Source of the DNA: 13-2-20CM-66-19 sp036273735
Lineage (GTDB): Bacteria; Pseudomonadota; Gammaproteobacteria; Steroidobacterales; Steroidobacteraceae
Length of the DNA: 64,000 nucleotides
NCBI GenBank assembly: GCA_036273735.1
Contig: DASUHA010000005.1
Span: 1-64,000 of the forward strand
Direction of reading: 5' to 3'
The notes under the pieces were generated by a model. It ran no database searches. It saw only the letters and a program-made list of their open reading frames with translations, and was not told the origin of the DNA. The translations under genes and the position numbers were made by a program. Numbering within the stretch: the stretch's first letter is position 1; each line of letters opens with the position of its first letter. This document shows positions 52,795-62,057 of this stretch, in pieces.

Positions 52795-55700
52795 ATGAAG
52801 CGACATTCCTTCCTGACAGGAGCGGCCGTTGTGCTGCTCGCCATGGGTTGTGCAACGGCGGGCCTTCCCGCGGCGACCGCGGCCGCCAAGCCGCCGGCGG
52901 AAAAGCCCAAGGACGTCTTCGCGCACCTGAAATTCCGCAATCTCGGACCGGCGATCGCCGGCGGCCGTGTGGCGGCGGTGGCGGGAATCCCCGGTGATCC
53001 GCTGGTCTACTATGTCGGCGCCGGTGGTGGCGGCGTGTTCAAGACCGTCGACGGCGGCTTGAACTGGAAGCCGGTGTTCGACCACGAGGAGACGAGCTCG
53101 ATCGGCGCGATCGCCGTTGCAGCCTCCAATCCCAACATCGTGTGGGTGGGCACCGGCGAGGCGAATATCCGCAACGACGTGCTTCCCGGCGCGGGTGCTT
53201 ATCTGTCGACGGATGCCGGCAAGACCTGGCGGGCCATGGGCCTCACGAACGTCGGCCAGATCGGCCGGATCGTCATCGATCCGCACGATCCCAATCACGT
53301 GGTCGTCGCGGCACTCGGACACGCGTGGGGGTCGAACGCCGATCGCGGCGTGTTCGTGACCTTCGACGGTGGCAAGAGCTGGCGCAAGGCGCTGTACGTC
53401 GACGATCACACCGGTGCGATCGACGTTGCGATGCAGCCCGGCAACGGCCAGGTACTCTTCGCGGCCACCTGGCAGGCGAGCCGGCGGGCATGGACACTCG
53501 ATGACGGTGGTCCCGGCTCCGGAGTCTGGCGCTCGACCGATGGCGGCGAGACCTGGAAGCACCTGCGCGACGGACTGCCGACGGCGACCATCGGCCGCAT
53601 TGGTCTCGCGATCGCCCCGAGCGATCCGGAGCGCGTCTATGCGCTGCTCGAGACCGCGGTCGGCAAAGGCACGTTGTTCGTCACCAATGACCTCGGAGAT
53701 CATTGGCACGAGGTCTCGGACAATCACGCCTACAACGTCCGCGGATTTTATTTCACGACGCTCGAGGTCGCACCCGACGATCCCGACCGCATCTATTTCC
53801 TGGGCTTTCAGCTCGCTCAGTCGGACGATGGCGGAAAGACGGCGCACGTGATCGATGAGGATGTGCATGTCGATCATCACGCCATGTGGATCGACCCGAC
53901 GAACCCGAAGCGCATGATCCAGGGCAACGATGGGGGCGCCTATCTCTCGCTCGACGGCGGCAAGACCTGGCGTTTCCTCGATGGCATGGACATCGAGCAG
54001 ACCTACATGGTGGCGGCGAACTCCCGCAGCCCCTATGACCTCTGCACTGGCCTTCAGGACAACAGCGGCTGGTGCGGGCCGTCGTCCGTGCTCTCCGACG
54101 ATGTCGTTTCCGGCCAGGACTGGTTCACGGTAACGGGCGGCGACGGTCAATATATCGTGCCCACGCCGTCCAACCCGGACATCATCTACGCAGACTCCCA
54201 GGATGGTGCGATCCGGCGGCTGGATCTCAAGACGCACGAGACGAGATTCGGAATGCCCTACCTGCACGGGCCGGCTTACGTCGACGACCTGCCGGCTTCT
54301 GCGCAAAAGATCCGCTTCAATTGGACCTCCCCGATCGCCGTAGATCCGCATGATGTGAATACCGTCTACCTCGGTGGCAGCGTGCTGCTCAAGTCAACCG
54401 ACGGGGCCCGCACATGGAAGGCGATCAGCCCGGATCTGACTCGCAACGACAAGTCGAAGCAACAGCTCCCGGGCGGCCCGATCCACTACGACATCTCGGG
54501 TGCCGAGACCTACGACACCATCATCTCGATTCAGGTGTCACAGAGCGACCCGAGCGTGATCTGGGTCGGGAGCGATGACGGGTTGGTGTCCGTTACGCGC
54601 GATGGCGGCGGCACCTGGAGCAAGGTCACGCCGCCGCGCGCCCCGGAATGGGCGCGTGTCTACCAGATCGATGTCTCGCGCACGGACCCGGGTACGGCCT
54701 ATGTCGCATTCGATGCGCACCAGTTGAGTGACAACAGGCCGTACGCCTATGTCACGACCAACTACGGACACAGCTGGCGCTCGATCGCCGCCGGCCTGCC
54801 CACCGATGCCTCTGTGATGGTGGTGCGTGCGGATCCGGGCGACGGCCAGGTGCTGGTGGCCGGTACGCTGCGGGGAGTCTGGGTATCACGGGACGGGGGC
54901 GGGCGCTGGGCACAGCTGAAGTCGAATCTGCCGACGATGCCCGTCTACGACCTGCAGTTCGTGCGCGGGGATCTCGTCCTCGCGACCCACGGCCGCGGCC
55001 TCTGGGTCCTCGATCACTTCGCGCCGGTGGCGGAGCTCGATCCGGGCGCAGTGCCTCGAGAAGTGAAGCTGTTCACTCCGCGTGCCGGCACCGAATATCT
55101 CCGCTGGGAGAATGGCGAAGGCGCGGAGCCATCGTTCGTTACGCCCAATGCGCCGGATGGCGTCGTGATCGACTACAGCCTGCCGAAGAAGCTGGAGGCC
55201 GACAAGCAACAGAAGGCACTGCATCAGACACCGGTGAAGATCGAGATCCGCGATGCGAGCGGCGAGCTGATTGCGACGCACTACGGCGAGGCGCAATACG
55301 GCGTCAACCGCTTCGTGTGGGACATGCGCTATGAGATGCCCACCCGACTCGAGTTCGAGAAGCCGGCACTCGAGGGGAAAGCGCCTTCTTTCGAGCGCCG
55401 GGGCGGTCCGGAGGTGATGCCCGGAACCTACTCGGTGAGCGTGACGGCGAACGGGCATACCGAGACGGCAAGCGCGCAGGTGGTTGGCGATCCCAATCAT
55501 CCGCCCGCACTGGACACTCAGAAGCGCTCGCTGCAGCTCGCGCTCGATGCCCGGGCGCAGGTCGATGCACTGGACAGAATGCTGAACCACATCAGCACGA
55601 TGCAGTCGCAGCTCGCTGACTATCGCAAGAGCATCGAAGCCAAGTCCAACAGCATCGATGCCTCCGAGCGGGATCTCGCGAAGGCGCAGGCGCCGCTGCT

Positions 55701-56052
55701 CGATCGCGGCGAGGCGCTGGGCAAGGAGCTCGGCAAGATCAAGGACTCCGCCTACGACCCGAAAGTGCAGCACACGGCAATCGAGGACGGCATTCATCAG
55801 CTCGCGGACTTGCAGGGCTCGCTCCAGAGGAGCGCCGCCGGGTTCGGGTCGCTCGGCGTGCAGGCGCCGTCCGCGCCGATGATCGCGATGGGCGAGGAGT
55901 TGAAGGCCAGGCTCGATGCCAGCCTCGCTGCCTACAACTCACTGCTCGCGGGCGATGTTGCAGCGTACAATCAGGCCGCCTACCAGGCGGGCGCACCGAC
56001 GCTCGATGCCGGCAAGGCGATCTCGATCGCCGCGGCGCCCGAGATTCACTAG
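52795..56052 (+). CDS. Secreted Asp-box (BNR) beta-propeller protein, tandem copy 1
   Basis: 1085 residues from ATG 52795, with GGGGAGCC upstream. A signal peptide (SFLTGAAVVLLAMGCATAG, possible lipobox AMGC) precedes KDVFAHLKFRNLGPAIAGG. Repeated Asp-boxes build the propeller (KTVDGGLNWKP, STDAGKTWRAM, TFDGGKSWRK, STDGGETWKHL, SLDGGKTWRFL, TRDGGGTWSK). The C-terminal part has a beta-sandwich and a long helical segment (residues about 900-1030). It is nearly identical by eye to the gene at 57703. Closely related proteins are annotated as glycosyl hydrolases, but no catalytic residues can be identified. Confidence 0.9.
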   Translation: MKRHSFLTGAAVVLLAMGCATAGLPAATAAAKPPAEKPKDVFAHLKFRNLGPAIAGGRVAAVAGIPGDPLVYYVGAGGGGVFKTVDGGLNWKPVFDHEETSSIGAIAVAASNPNIVWVGTGEANIRNDVLPGAGAYLSTDAGKTWRAMGLTNVGQIGRIVIDPHDPNHVVVAALGHAWGSNADRGVFVTFDGGKSWRKALYVDDHTGAIDVAMQPGNGQVLFAATWQASRRAWTLDDGGPGSGVWRSTDGGETWKHLRDGLPTATIGRIGLAIAPSDPERVYALLETAVGKGTLFVTNDLGDHWHEVSDNHAYNVRGFYFTTLEVAPDDPDRIYFLGFQLAQSDDGGKTAHVIDEDVHVDHHAMWIDPTNPKRMIQGNDGGAYLSLDGGKTWRFLDGMDIEQTYMVAANSRSPYDLCTGLQDNSGWCGPSSVLSDDVVSGQDWFTVTGGDGQYIVPTPSNPDIIYADSQDGAIRRLDLKTHETRFGMPYLHGPAYVDDLPASAQKIRFNWTSPIAVDPHDVNTVYLGGSVLLKSTDGARTWKAISPDLTRNDKSKQQLPGGPIHYDISGAETYDTIISIQVSQSDPSVIWVGSDDGLVSVTRDGGGTWSKVTPPRAPEWARVYQIDVSRTDPGTAYVAFDAHQLSDNRPYAYVTTNYGHSWRSIAAGLPTDASVMVVRADPGDGQVLVAGTLRGVWVSRDGGGRWAQLKSNLPTMPVYDLQFVRGDLVLATHGRGLWVLDHFAPVAELDPGAVPREVKLFTPRAGTEYLRWENGEGAEPSFVTPNAPDGVVIDYSLPKKLEADKQQKALHQTPVKIEIRDASGELIATHYGEAQYGVNRFVWDMRYEMPTRLEFEKPALEGKAPSFERRGGPEVMPGTYSVSVTANGHTETASAQVVGDPNHPPALDTQKRSLQLALDARAQVDALDRMLNHISTMQSQLADYRKSIEAKSNSIDASERDLAKAQAPLLDRGEALGKELGKIKDSAYDPKVQHTAIEDGIHQLADLQGSLQRSAAGFGSLGVQAPSAPMIAMGEELKARLDASLAAYNSLLAGDVAAYNQAAYQAGAPTLDAGKAISIAAAPEIH

Positions 56053-56185
56053 TTGGAAGGCGCTGGATCCGGGCGTCCTGCCCGGCCCAGCGCGCCTCGG
56101 GCAACGCCGAAGCGGCTAAGCGTGGTTTTTGCCCGAGGCTCCGCCACCTGCGGCGGCGGGGCACGTCCTTGTGCCTGCTACGCGC

Positions 56186-56227
56186 ACGGGCCGGCGAGGG
56201 CGGAATCTGACCGGCCCGTTTTCTTTT
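56186..56227 (+). terminator. Rho-independent terminator after BNR copy 1
   Basis: ACGGGCCGG (56186-56194) pairs with CCGGCCCGT (56211-56219), followed by TTTTCTTTT. It is about 130 bases beyond the stop. Confidence 0.75.
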
Positions 56228-56280
56228 GCCCTGCTGCTGGGGCAGTTGCGCCCTACCGTCGGCGGCGCTATGGTCACCCA

Positions 56281-56484
56281 ATGTCTACACGTCCGAGCGC
56301 CATAGAAGAGGCTGAGCGCGCAGGCTTCGATCTCTCTCTGATCGATGCCAATCTTTCTTATTCTTACGAGAAGCGGATTCTCCTCCACGACCAGGCACTG
56401 GTGCTTGCATTGGAATTCGAGCGGGCAGGACGACAACTTCGTGGTGATTCTCAGCCAACTGCTGCAACGGCTCTGCGACGCTAA
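56281..56484 (+). CDS. Small protein preceding a nucleotidyltransferase
   Basis: 67 residues from ATG 56281. Sequence SAIEEAERAGFDLSLIDANL then SYSYEKRILLHDQALVLAL is predicted helical. I recall small proteins of this pattern (AGFDLSLID, YEERxLxHQxAL) directly before MNT-type nucleotidyltransferases. The downstream gene begins inside its 3' end (44-base overlap), so expression is probably coupled. A toxin-antitoxin role is conceivable but unproven. Confidence 0.6.
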   Translation: MSTRPSAIEEAERAGFDLSLIDANLSYSYEKRILLHDQALVLALEFERAGRQLRGDSQPTAATALRR

Positions 56485-56917
56485 CGTCGACTTCGTCGTC
56501 GTAGGCGGATTCGCTGCGCTGGTGTACGGCTCGACCCAGATTACTCGTGATCTGGACATATGTGCCGTACTGAGCCACCAGGACGTCGCGAAGCTGCGCG
56601 AAGCCCTTCGCGACTTCAATCCAACTCACCGCCTCACCCCACAAAGGCTGTCATTTCTCACCAATCCGGACTCAGATGTCAGGGTCCAGAATCTCTATCT
56701 CGAGACGGATATCGGAACGGTCGATGTTCTCAGCTCCATTCGCGGGATCGGCGATTTTGAGCGGGTCCGTGCGGGGTCCGTGGAACTCCAGCTCTTCGGC
56801 CGGCGCTGCCGTGTCATCTCACTCGATGATCTCATCCGTGCCAAGGAGGCAATGGGTCGTGAGAAGGACCTGTTTACGGCGAAGGAACTGCGGGCCATCC
56901 GCGAGAAGACGACGTAA
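56441..56917 (+). CDS. Nucleotidyltransferase-fold protein
   Basis: About 158 residues from GTG 56441; 56444 is equally possible, and no ATG lies near in this frame. The polymerase-beta-type nucleotidyltransferase motif is VVVGGFAALVYGSTQITRDLDI, with the G-[GS]-x9-11-D-x-D pattern as DLDIC. LYLETDIGTVDVLSSIRGIG holds the third carboxylate, and VISLDDLIRAKEAMGREKDL follows. Such proteins transfer nucleotides to proteins or RNA, often as antitoxin or toxin. Overlap with the small upstream protein indicates a two-gene unit between the duplicated BNR genes. Confidence 0.75.
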   Translation: MVILSQLLQRLCDANVDFVVVGGFAALVYGSTQITRDLDICAVLSHQDVAKLREALRDFNPTHRLTPQRLSFLTNPDSDVRVQNLYLETDIGTVDVLSSIRGIGDFERVRAGSVELQLFGRRCRVISLDDLIRAKEAMGREKDLFTAKELRAIREKTT

Positions 56918-56945
56918 GGGCTCGTACCTGATGGCGATACCGCTT

Positions 56946-57500
56946 CTAGCGTCGATCCGCCGCTCTTCCGGCCCGTAGCGACTGCTGCCGCCTCGGGCGC
57001 GAAGCGAGGCGCCTGCCGCCCATTGCGGTGAGCGACCAGGCTCCCTGAAACACGAGCCACAATCCGACCGCGAATATCAACGCGAAGAGGATGCCGTCGG
57101 TGGAGAGGCCGAAGGTCGGTACCCAATCGCCGAGCGTCGCGCGAGCGACCCCGGGGTCGGTATGCAGGGCCAGATACGCGATCTGCTGGAAGAGATTGCC
57201 GTGCAGAGCCGCCACCTCACTCTGCAACTGCTGCACCGTGCTCACGAGTGAGCCGATGACGGCGCCCTCGGAATGAAACGTCGCGTCCTTGCTGGACAGG
57301 TGGTACTGAATCAGCTGTCCCAGATCGCCGTGGAAGCGCTGGTTGGCGATCTGTTGCCAGGGGGCAAGATCCAGGCGCGCCTGATCGAGGCGACCGCCGA
57401 GGCGCTGTCGATACTGTGTGATGAACCCGGGCACGAGGCCGCCTGCCACCACGGCACAGATGAGGAGGAGCCGGTCAAAGAGTCCGCGGACGAGCGCCAT
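56946..57500 (-). CDS. DUF2937 family membrane protein
   Basis: 184 residues. TM near the N-terminus (RLLLICAVVAGGLVPGFI) and near the C-terminus (ILFALIFAVGLWLVFQGAW) flank a helical periplasmic or cytosolic segment (YRQRLGGRLDQARLDLAPWQQ). This matches the DUF2937 pattern. Function unknown. It is convergent with the nucleotidyltransferase gene, ending 28 bases away, and divergent from BNR copy 2. Confidence 0.8.
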   Translation of the reverse strand: MALVRGLFDRLLLICAVVAGGLVPGFITQYRQRLGGRLDQARLDLAPWQQIANQRFHGDLGQLIQYHLSSKDATFHSEGAVIGSLVSTVQQLQSEVAALHGNLFQQIAYLALHTDPGVARATLGDWVPTFGLSTDGILFALIFAVGLWLVFQGAWSLTAMGGRRLASRPRRQQSLRAGRAADRR

Positions 57501-57549
57501 AATCCGTCCAGGGTGGTCGCCAACGCCTGGAGCTTACCGGTAAGAGAGG

Positions 57550-57568
57550 TTGCGACCAAGCGTCATCG
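57550..57568 (+). repeat. Upstream block shared by the BNR gene pair, copy 2
   Basis: This is the identical partner of 52670-52688. It lies about 130 bases before the start of BNR copy 2, whose leader contains an insertion relative to copy 1. Confidence 0.75.
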
Positions 57569-57702
57569 CGGTGCGACGAGTCGTTGAAGCGGGGACGACC
57601 GGCTTCGGAATGGTTGCTTCCTGGCCTTTTCATCAGTAGCGTCCGCGCTCAAGCGCATCGCGCGCCGTGAGCAATGTGTTCCGGCGTCACCGGGAGCCAA
57701 TC

Positions 57703-60700
57703 ATGAGGCGATATTCCTTCCTGACGGGAGCGGCTGCCGTGCTGCTGTCCCTGAGTTGTGTAGCGACGGGCTTCGCGGCCACCGCCGGCAGCAAGGCTGC
57801 GCCCGAGAAGCCGAAGGACGTCTTCGCGCATCTCAAATTCCGCAATCTCGGACCGGCGATCGCCGGCGGCCGCGTCGCCGCGCTGGCGGGCGTTCCCGGC
57901 AATCCGCAGATCTACTATGTCGGCGCGGCCGGTGGCGGTGTCTTCAAGACGACCGATGGCGGCTTGAACTTCAAACCGATCTTCGAGCACGAGTCGACGA
58001 GCTCCATCGGCGCGATCGCCGTCGCGCCCTCGAATCCGGACCTGGTCTGGGTGGGCACCGGCGAGGCCAACATCCGTAACGACGTGATCCCGGGTGGGGG
58101 TGTCTATCTCTCGACGGATGCGGGCAAGACCTGGAATCTGATGGGTCTCAAGAACGTCGGCCAGATCGGGCGCATCGTGATCGACCCGCACGACCCCAAT
58201 CACGTGGTGGTTGCGGTGCTCGGACTGGAATGGGGGCCGAGCACGGATCGGGGCATATTCGTGACCACCGACGGCGGCAAGACGTGGCGCAAGTCGCTGT
58301 ATGTCGATGACCATACCGGCGCGATCGACGTCGCCATGCAGCCGGCCAACGGCAAAGTGCTGTTTGCGGCGACGTGGCAGGCAGACCGGCGGCCGTGGAC
58401 GCTCAATGACGGCGGCCCCGGCTCAGGCATCTGGCGCTCGACCGATGGCGGGGAGACCTGGAAGCGGCTGCGCGAAGGATTGCCGACGAGCACCATCGGC
58501 CGCATCGGCCTCGCCATTGCCCCCAGCGATCCGCAGCGCGTCTACGCCGTGCTCGAGGCGGGGATCGGCAAAGGCTCGCTCTTCGTCACCGACGACCTCG
58601 GCGACGAGTGGCACCAGGTTTCCGACAATCATGCGTACAACGTCCGCGGCTTCTATTTCACGACGCTCGTCGTCGCCCCGGACAATGCCGACCGTGTCTA
58701 CTTCCTGGGCTTCCAGCTCGCGGAGTCCGATGATGGCGGCAAGACGGCGCACGTGATCGATGAGGACGTGCACGTCGACCATCATGCGATGTGGATCGAT
58801 CCGACCAACCCGAAGCGCATGATTCAGGGCAACGACGGCGGCGCCTTCCTTTCGCAGGACGGTGGCAAGAGCTGGCGCTTTCTCGATGGATTGCCGATCG
58901 AGCAGACCTACATGGTCGCTGCCGATACCCGCTCACCGTACACGCTGTGCACGGGCCTTCAGGACAACAGCGGCTGGTGCGGGCCTTCGTCCACGCTCGC
59001 GGATAACGTCGTTTCCGCTTCGGATTGGTTTACGGTGGTGGGCGGCGACGGCGAATACACGGTACCAGCGCCGTCAGATTCCAACATCATCTATGCAGAC
59101 GCAGAGGATGGTGCGATCCAGCGCTTCGATCGCAAAACGAAGCAGACGATCTTCATCAGCCCCTACTTGCACGGCCCCGGGTTCGTCAACGACATTCCCA
59201 CCTCCGCACAGAAGATCCGCTTCAACTGGACTCCGCCCATCGCAGTCGATCCGAAGGATGCGCAGAAGGTCTACATCGGCGGCAACGTGCTGCTGCAGTC
59301 CGCCGACGGTGGCCTCAACTGGAAGACGATCAGCCCCGACCTGACGCGCAACGACAAAGCCAAGCAGAAGAACTCGGGCGGCCCGATTCACTACGACCTG
59401 TCGGGCGCTGAGACCTATGACACGCTGCTGTCGATCCAGGTGGCCGAGAGCAACCCGCAGGTGATCTGGACCGGTAGCGATGATGGCCTCGTGTTCGTCA
59501 CGCAGGATGGCGGTGGCAGCTGGAGCAAGGTGACGCCACCGCGTGCGCCGGCCTGGGCACGGGTGTATCAGATCGATGTTTCGCCTTCGGACCCAGGTAC
59601 CGCCTATGTCGCCTACGATGCGCATGAGCTGGCCGACAACAAGCCCTATGCCTATGCGACGACCGACTACGGCCATCACTGGCGCGAGGTGAGCAACGGC
59701 TTGCCCGCGGACGGTTCCGTGATGGTCGTACGGGCCGATCCGGACGATCCCCAGGTGCTGGCTGCCGGCACCATGCAGGGAGTCTGGATCTCACGCGATG
59801 GCGGTGGGCACTGGACGCAGCTGAAGGCCAACCTGCCGACGGTACCGGTCTTCGACCTGAAGTTCGTGCGCGGCGACCTCGTGCTCGCAACCCACGGCCG
59901 CGGCCTCTGGGTCCTCGATCACTTCGCCGCCGTGGCGCAGCTCGATCCGAATGCAGTACCCAAGGAGGTCAAGCTGTTCACGCCGAGCACCGGTGTCGAG
60001 TATCAGCGGTGGAGCCGTGGCGAGGGCGCCGAGCCTGCGTTCGTCACTCCGAACGCACCCGATGGCGTCGTGATCGATTACAGCCTGGCGAAGAAGCTGG
60101 AAGCCGACAAGCATCAGAAGTCGCTGCACCAGACACCGGTGAAGATAGAGATCCGGGATGGCAGTGGCGAGCTGATCGCGACGCGCTACGGCGAGTCACG
60201 ATACGGCGTCAACCGCTTCATCTGGGACTTGCGCTATGACGCCCCAACCAGCACCGACTTCGAGACGGAACCGCTCGAGGGCAAGCCGCCCGCGTTTGCG
60301 CAGCTCGGCGGCCCGGAGGTGATGCCCGGCACATATTCGATCAAGGTAACGGTCGATGGCCACACGGAGACGGCAAGCGCCAAGGTGACCGCGGACCCCA
60401 ACCAGGCGCCCGCAGCGGATGCACAAAAGCAATCGCTGCAGCTCGCTCTCGAGGCTCGTGCCCAGATGGACGCGCTCAACAGGATGCTCAACCGCATCAG
60501 CGCCATGCAGTCGCAGCTGGATGGCTATCGCAAGACTGTCGAGACGCAGGAGAATGGGATGGATGCCGACGAGCGTGATGCGGCAAAAGCGCAGGCGCCG
60601 CTGCTCGCCCGTGGCGATGCACTCGGCAAAGAGCTCGGCAAGCTCAAGGATTCGGTCTACGACCCCAAAGTGCAGCACAAGGTGTTCGAGGACAGCCTGC

Positions 60701-60957
60701 ACCAGCTGTCGGATCTGCACGATGCGCTCGAGCTGGATGCCGGCGCGGTCGCCAACCTCGGCATCCAGGCGCCGACCGCACCCCTGCTGGCGATCGGGGC
60801 GGAGTTGAAGGGCGAGGTCGCAGCGAAGCTCGCCGCCTACAACTCGCTGCTTTCGGGTGATGTCGCCGCGTACAACCAGGCTGCCTATCAGGCCGGCGCC
60901 CCGACACTCGCCGCCGGCAAGCCGATCACGGTGGCCGAGCCGCCGCCGATCCACTAG
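57703..60957 (+). CDS. Secreted Asp-box (BNR) beta-propeller protein, tandem copy 2
   Basis: 1084 residues from ATG 57703, with CGGGAGCC upstream as in copy 1; the in-frame ATG at 57667 is less likely. Signal peptide SFLTGAAAVLLSLSCVATG, then KDVFAHLKFRNLGPAIAGG identical to copy 1. The same order of Asp-boxes, the same TGLQDNSGWCGPS segment and the same helical C-terminus are present. Differences cluster at the surface-type positions and in the C-terminal coil. Both copies are intact, so both are probably expressed. Confidence 0.9.
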   Translation: MRRYSFLTGAAAVLLSLSCVATGFAATAGSKAAPEKPKDVFAHLKFRNLGPAIAGGRVAALAGVPGNPQIYYVGAAGGGVFKTTDGGLNFKPIFEHESTSSIGAIAVAPSNPDLVWVGTGEANIRNDVIPGGGVYLSTDAGKTWNLMGLKNVGQIGRIVIDPHDPNHVVVAVLGLEWGPSTDRGIFVTTDGGKTWRKSLYVDDHTGAIDVAMQPANGKVLFAATWQADRRPWTLNDGGPGSGIWRSTDGGETWKRLREGLPTSTIGRIGLAIAPSDPQRVYAVLEAGIGKGSLFVTDDLGDEWHQVSDNHAYNVRGFYFTTLVVAPDNADRVYFLGFQLAESDDGGKTAHVIDEDVHVDHHAMWIDPTNPKRMIQGNDGGAFLSQDGGKSWRFLDGLPIEQTYMVAADTRSPYTLCTGLQDNSGWCGPSSTLADNVVSASDWFTVVGGDGEYTVPAPSDSNIIYADAEDGAIQRFDRKTKQTIFISPYLHGPGFVNDIPTSAQKIRFNWTPPIAVDPKDAQKVYIGGNVLLQSADGGLNWKTISPDLTRNDKAKQKNSGGPIHYDLSGAETYDTLLSIQVAESNPQVIWTGSDDGLVFVTQDGGGSWSKVTPPRAPAWARVYQIDVSPSDPGTAYVAYDAHELADNKPYAYATTDYGHHWREVSNGLPADGSVMVVRADPDDPQVLAAGTMQGVWISRDGGGHWTQLKANLPTVPVFDLKFVRGDLVLATHGRGLWVLDHFAAVAQLDPNAVPKEVKLFTPSTGVEYQRWSRGEGAEPAFVTPNAPDGVVIDYSLAKKLEADKHQKSLHQTPVKIEIRDGSGELIATRYGESRYGVNRFIWDLRYDAPTSTDFETEPLEGKPPAFAQLGGPEVMPGTYSIKVTVDGHTETASAKVTADPNQAPAADAQKQSLQLALEARAQMDALNRMLNRISAMQSQLDGYRKTVETQENGMDADERDAAKAQAPLLARGDALGKELGKLKDSVYDPKVQHKVFEDSLHQLSDLHDALELDAGAVANLGIQAPTAPLLAIGAELKGEVAAKLAAYNSLLSGDVAAYNQAAYQAGAPTLAAGKPITVAEPPPIH

Positions 60958-60977
60958 CAGGCGGTAGGTATTTTCGT

Positions 60978-61008
60978 GTGGCACCCCGCCCTCAGCGCGG
61001 GGTGCCAC
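60978..61008 (+). terminator. Hairpin after BNR copy 2
   Basis: GTGGCACCCCGC (60978-60989) and GCGGGGTGCCAC (60997-61008) form a perfect 12-bp stem, 20 bases after the stop. No T-run follows. Confidence 0.55.
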
Positions 61009-61147
61009 GCTCAAGGTGGCGGCAAAACCGGGTTTCACTCCGGCTCCGGGACGGTCCGCTCTATTTTCGCGTCCGCGCGCTATGCGGCGGTGGGCGCTCG
61101 TCGATAGAATCCAACCTCCACCAACCTTGCCGCTGGAGTCTCGTCAC

Positions 61148-61984
61148 ATGACAAAATTGCCCGGAACAATTTTGGACGACGCAAAGCGTCGGCCCGCAGG
61201 GCTCGGCGCAGGGACGAGGCCGAGCAAACGCCTGATCCTGTTTGCTGTCGCCGGCCTCTTGATCAGCTCCCTGGCACTGGATGTGTCTCCGGCGCATGCC
61301 GCCATGGGAAGCTCCAAGGCGATCGCCGCGGCCGTTGCCGACCCGGCGCGTCCGGCGGACGACCGCGCGCGCGATGACCTGCGCAAGCCCGCCGCCTGTC
61401 TGGAGTTTGCCGGGGTGCATCCTGGTATGACGGTCGCCGAGCTTTTCCCCGGCCACGGATATTTCACGCGGATCTTCAGCCGGGCTGTGGGTTCCGCGGG
61501 TCATGTCTATGAGGTCGGTCCGCCCCCGAAGGATCCCAGCAAGCCGTCGCCCGTAAAGGCCATTGCGGCTGACCCGCATTACGGCCACAACATCAGCGTC
61601 CTGACCGAGCCGATCGCCAGTTTCTCGGTGCCCCAGCCGGTGGACCTGGTCTGGACGTCACAGAACTATCACGATCTGCACAACGTCCCGGGGCTCAACG
61701 TGGCGGACTTCGACCGGGCGGTCTACAAAGCCCTGAAGCCGGGCGGCATGTTTGTGGTTCTCGATCACGTGGCAGCTCCGGGCTCCGGGTTCAGTGCCAC
61801 CTCGACCCTGCACCGGATCGATCCGGAAGCCGTGAAGAAGGAAGTGACTTCCGCCGGCTTCCAATGGGTGGGTGAGAGCGCCGTCCTGCACAATCCCGAG
61901 GACGCGCACACGGCCAAGGTGTTCGATCCGTCAATCCGCGGCAAGACCGATCAGTTCATCTTCAAGTTCCGCAAGCCCAAGTAA
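61148..61984 (+). CDS. Exported class I methyltransferase-fold protein
   Basis: 278 residues from ATG 61148. An N-terminal signal or anchor (LILFAVAGLLISSLALDV...AHA) precedes a Rossmann methyltransferase fold: motif I is altered to VAELFPGHGYFTRIFSRAVG, then GHVYEVGPP and a DLVWTSQNYHD post-region, and GGMFVVLDHVA. This COG4798-type group is predicted to be periplasmic, which is odd because SAM is cytosolic. The substrate is unknown. Alternative starts upstream (61016) lack a signal. Confidence 0.8.
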   Translation: MTKLPGTILDDAKRRPAGLGAGTRPSKRLILFAVAGLLISSLALDVSPAHAAMGSSKAIAAAVADPARPADDRARDDLRKPAACLEFAGVHPGMTVAELFPGHGYFTRIFSRAVGSAGHVYEVGPPPKDPSKPSPVKAIAADPHYGHNISVLTEPIASFSVPQPVDLVWTSQNYHDLHNVPGLNVADFDRAVYKALKPGGMFVVLDHVAAPGSGFSATSTLHRIDPEAVKKEVTSAGFQWVGESAVLHNPEDAHTAKVFDPSIRGKTDQFIFKFRKPK

Positions 61985-62013
61985 CAGCCGTCAGAAGAAA
62001 AGTCAGTACCCGT

Positions 62014-62045
62014 CGAGCGCCTGCAGGTTCTTCCGCAGGCGCTCG
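62014..62045. terminator. Hairpin between convergent genes
   Basis: CGAGCGCCTGC (62014-62024) and GCAGGCGCTCG (62035-62045) form an 11-bp perfect stem between the methyltransferase (ends 61984) and the GST (ends 62058). It could serve both strands; there is no T-run. Confidence 0.5.
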
Positions 62046-62057
62046 GCGCGGCACCAG

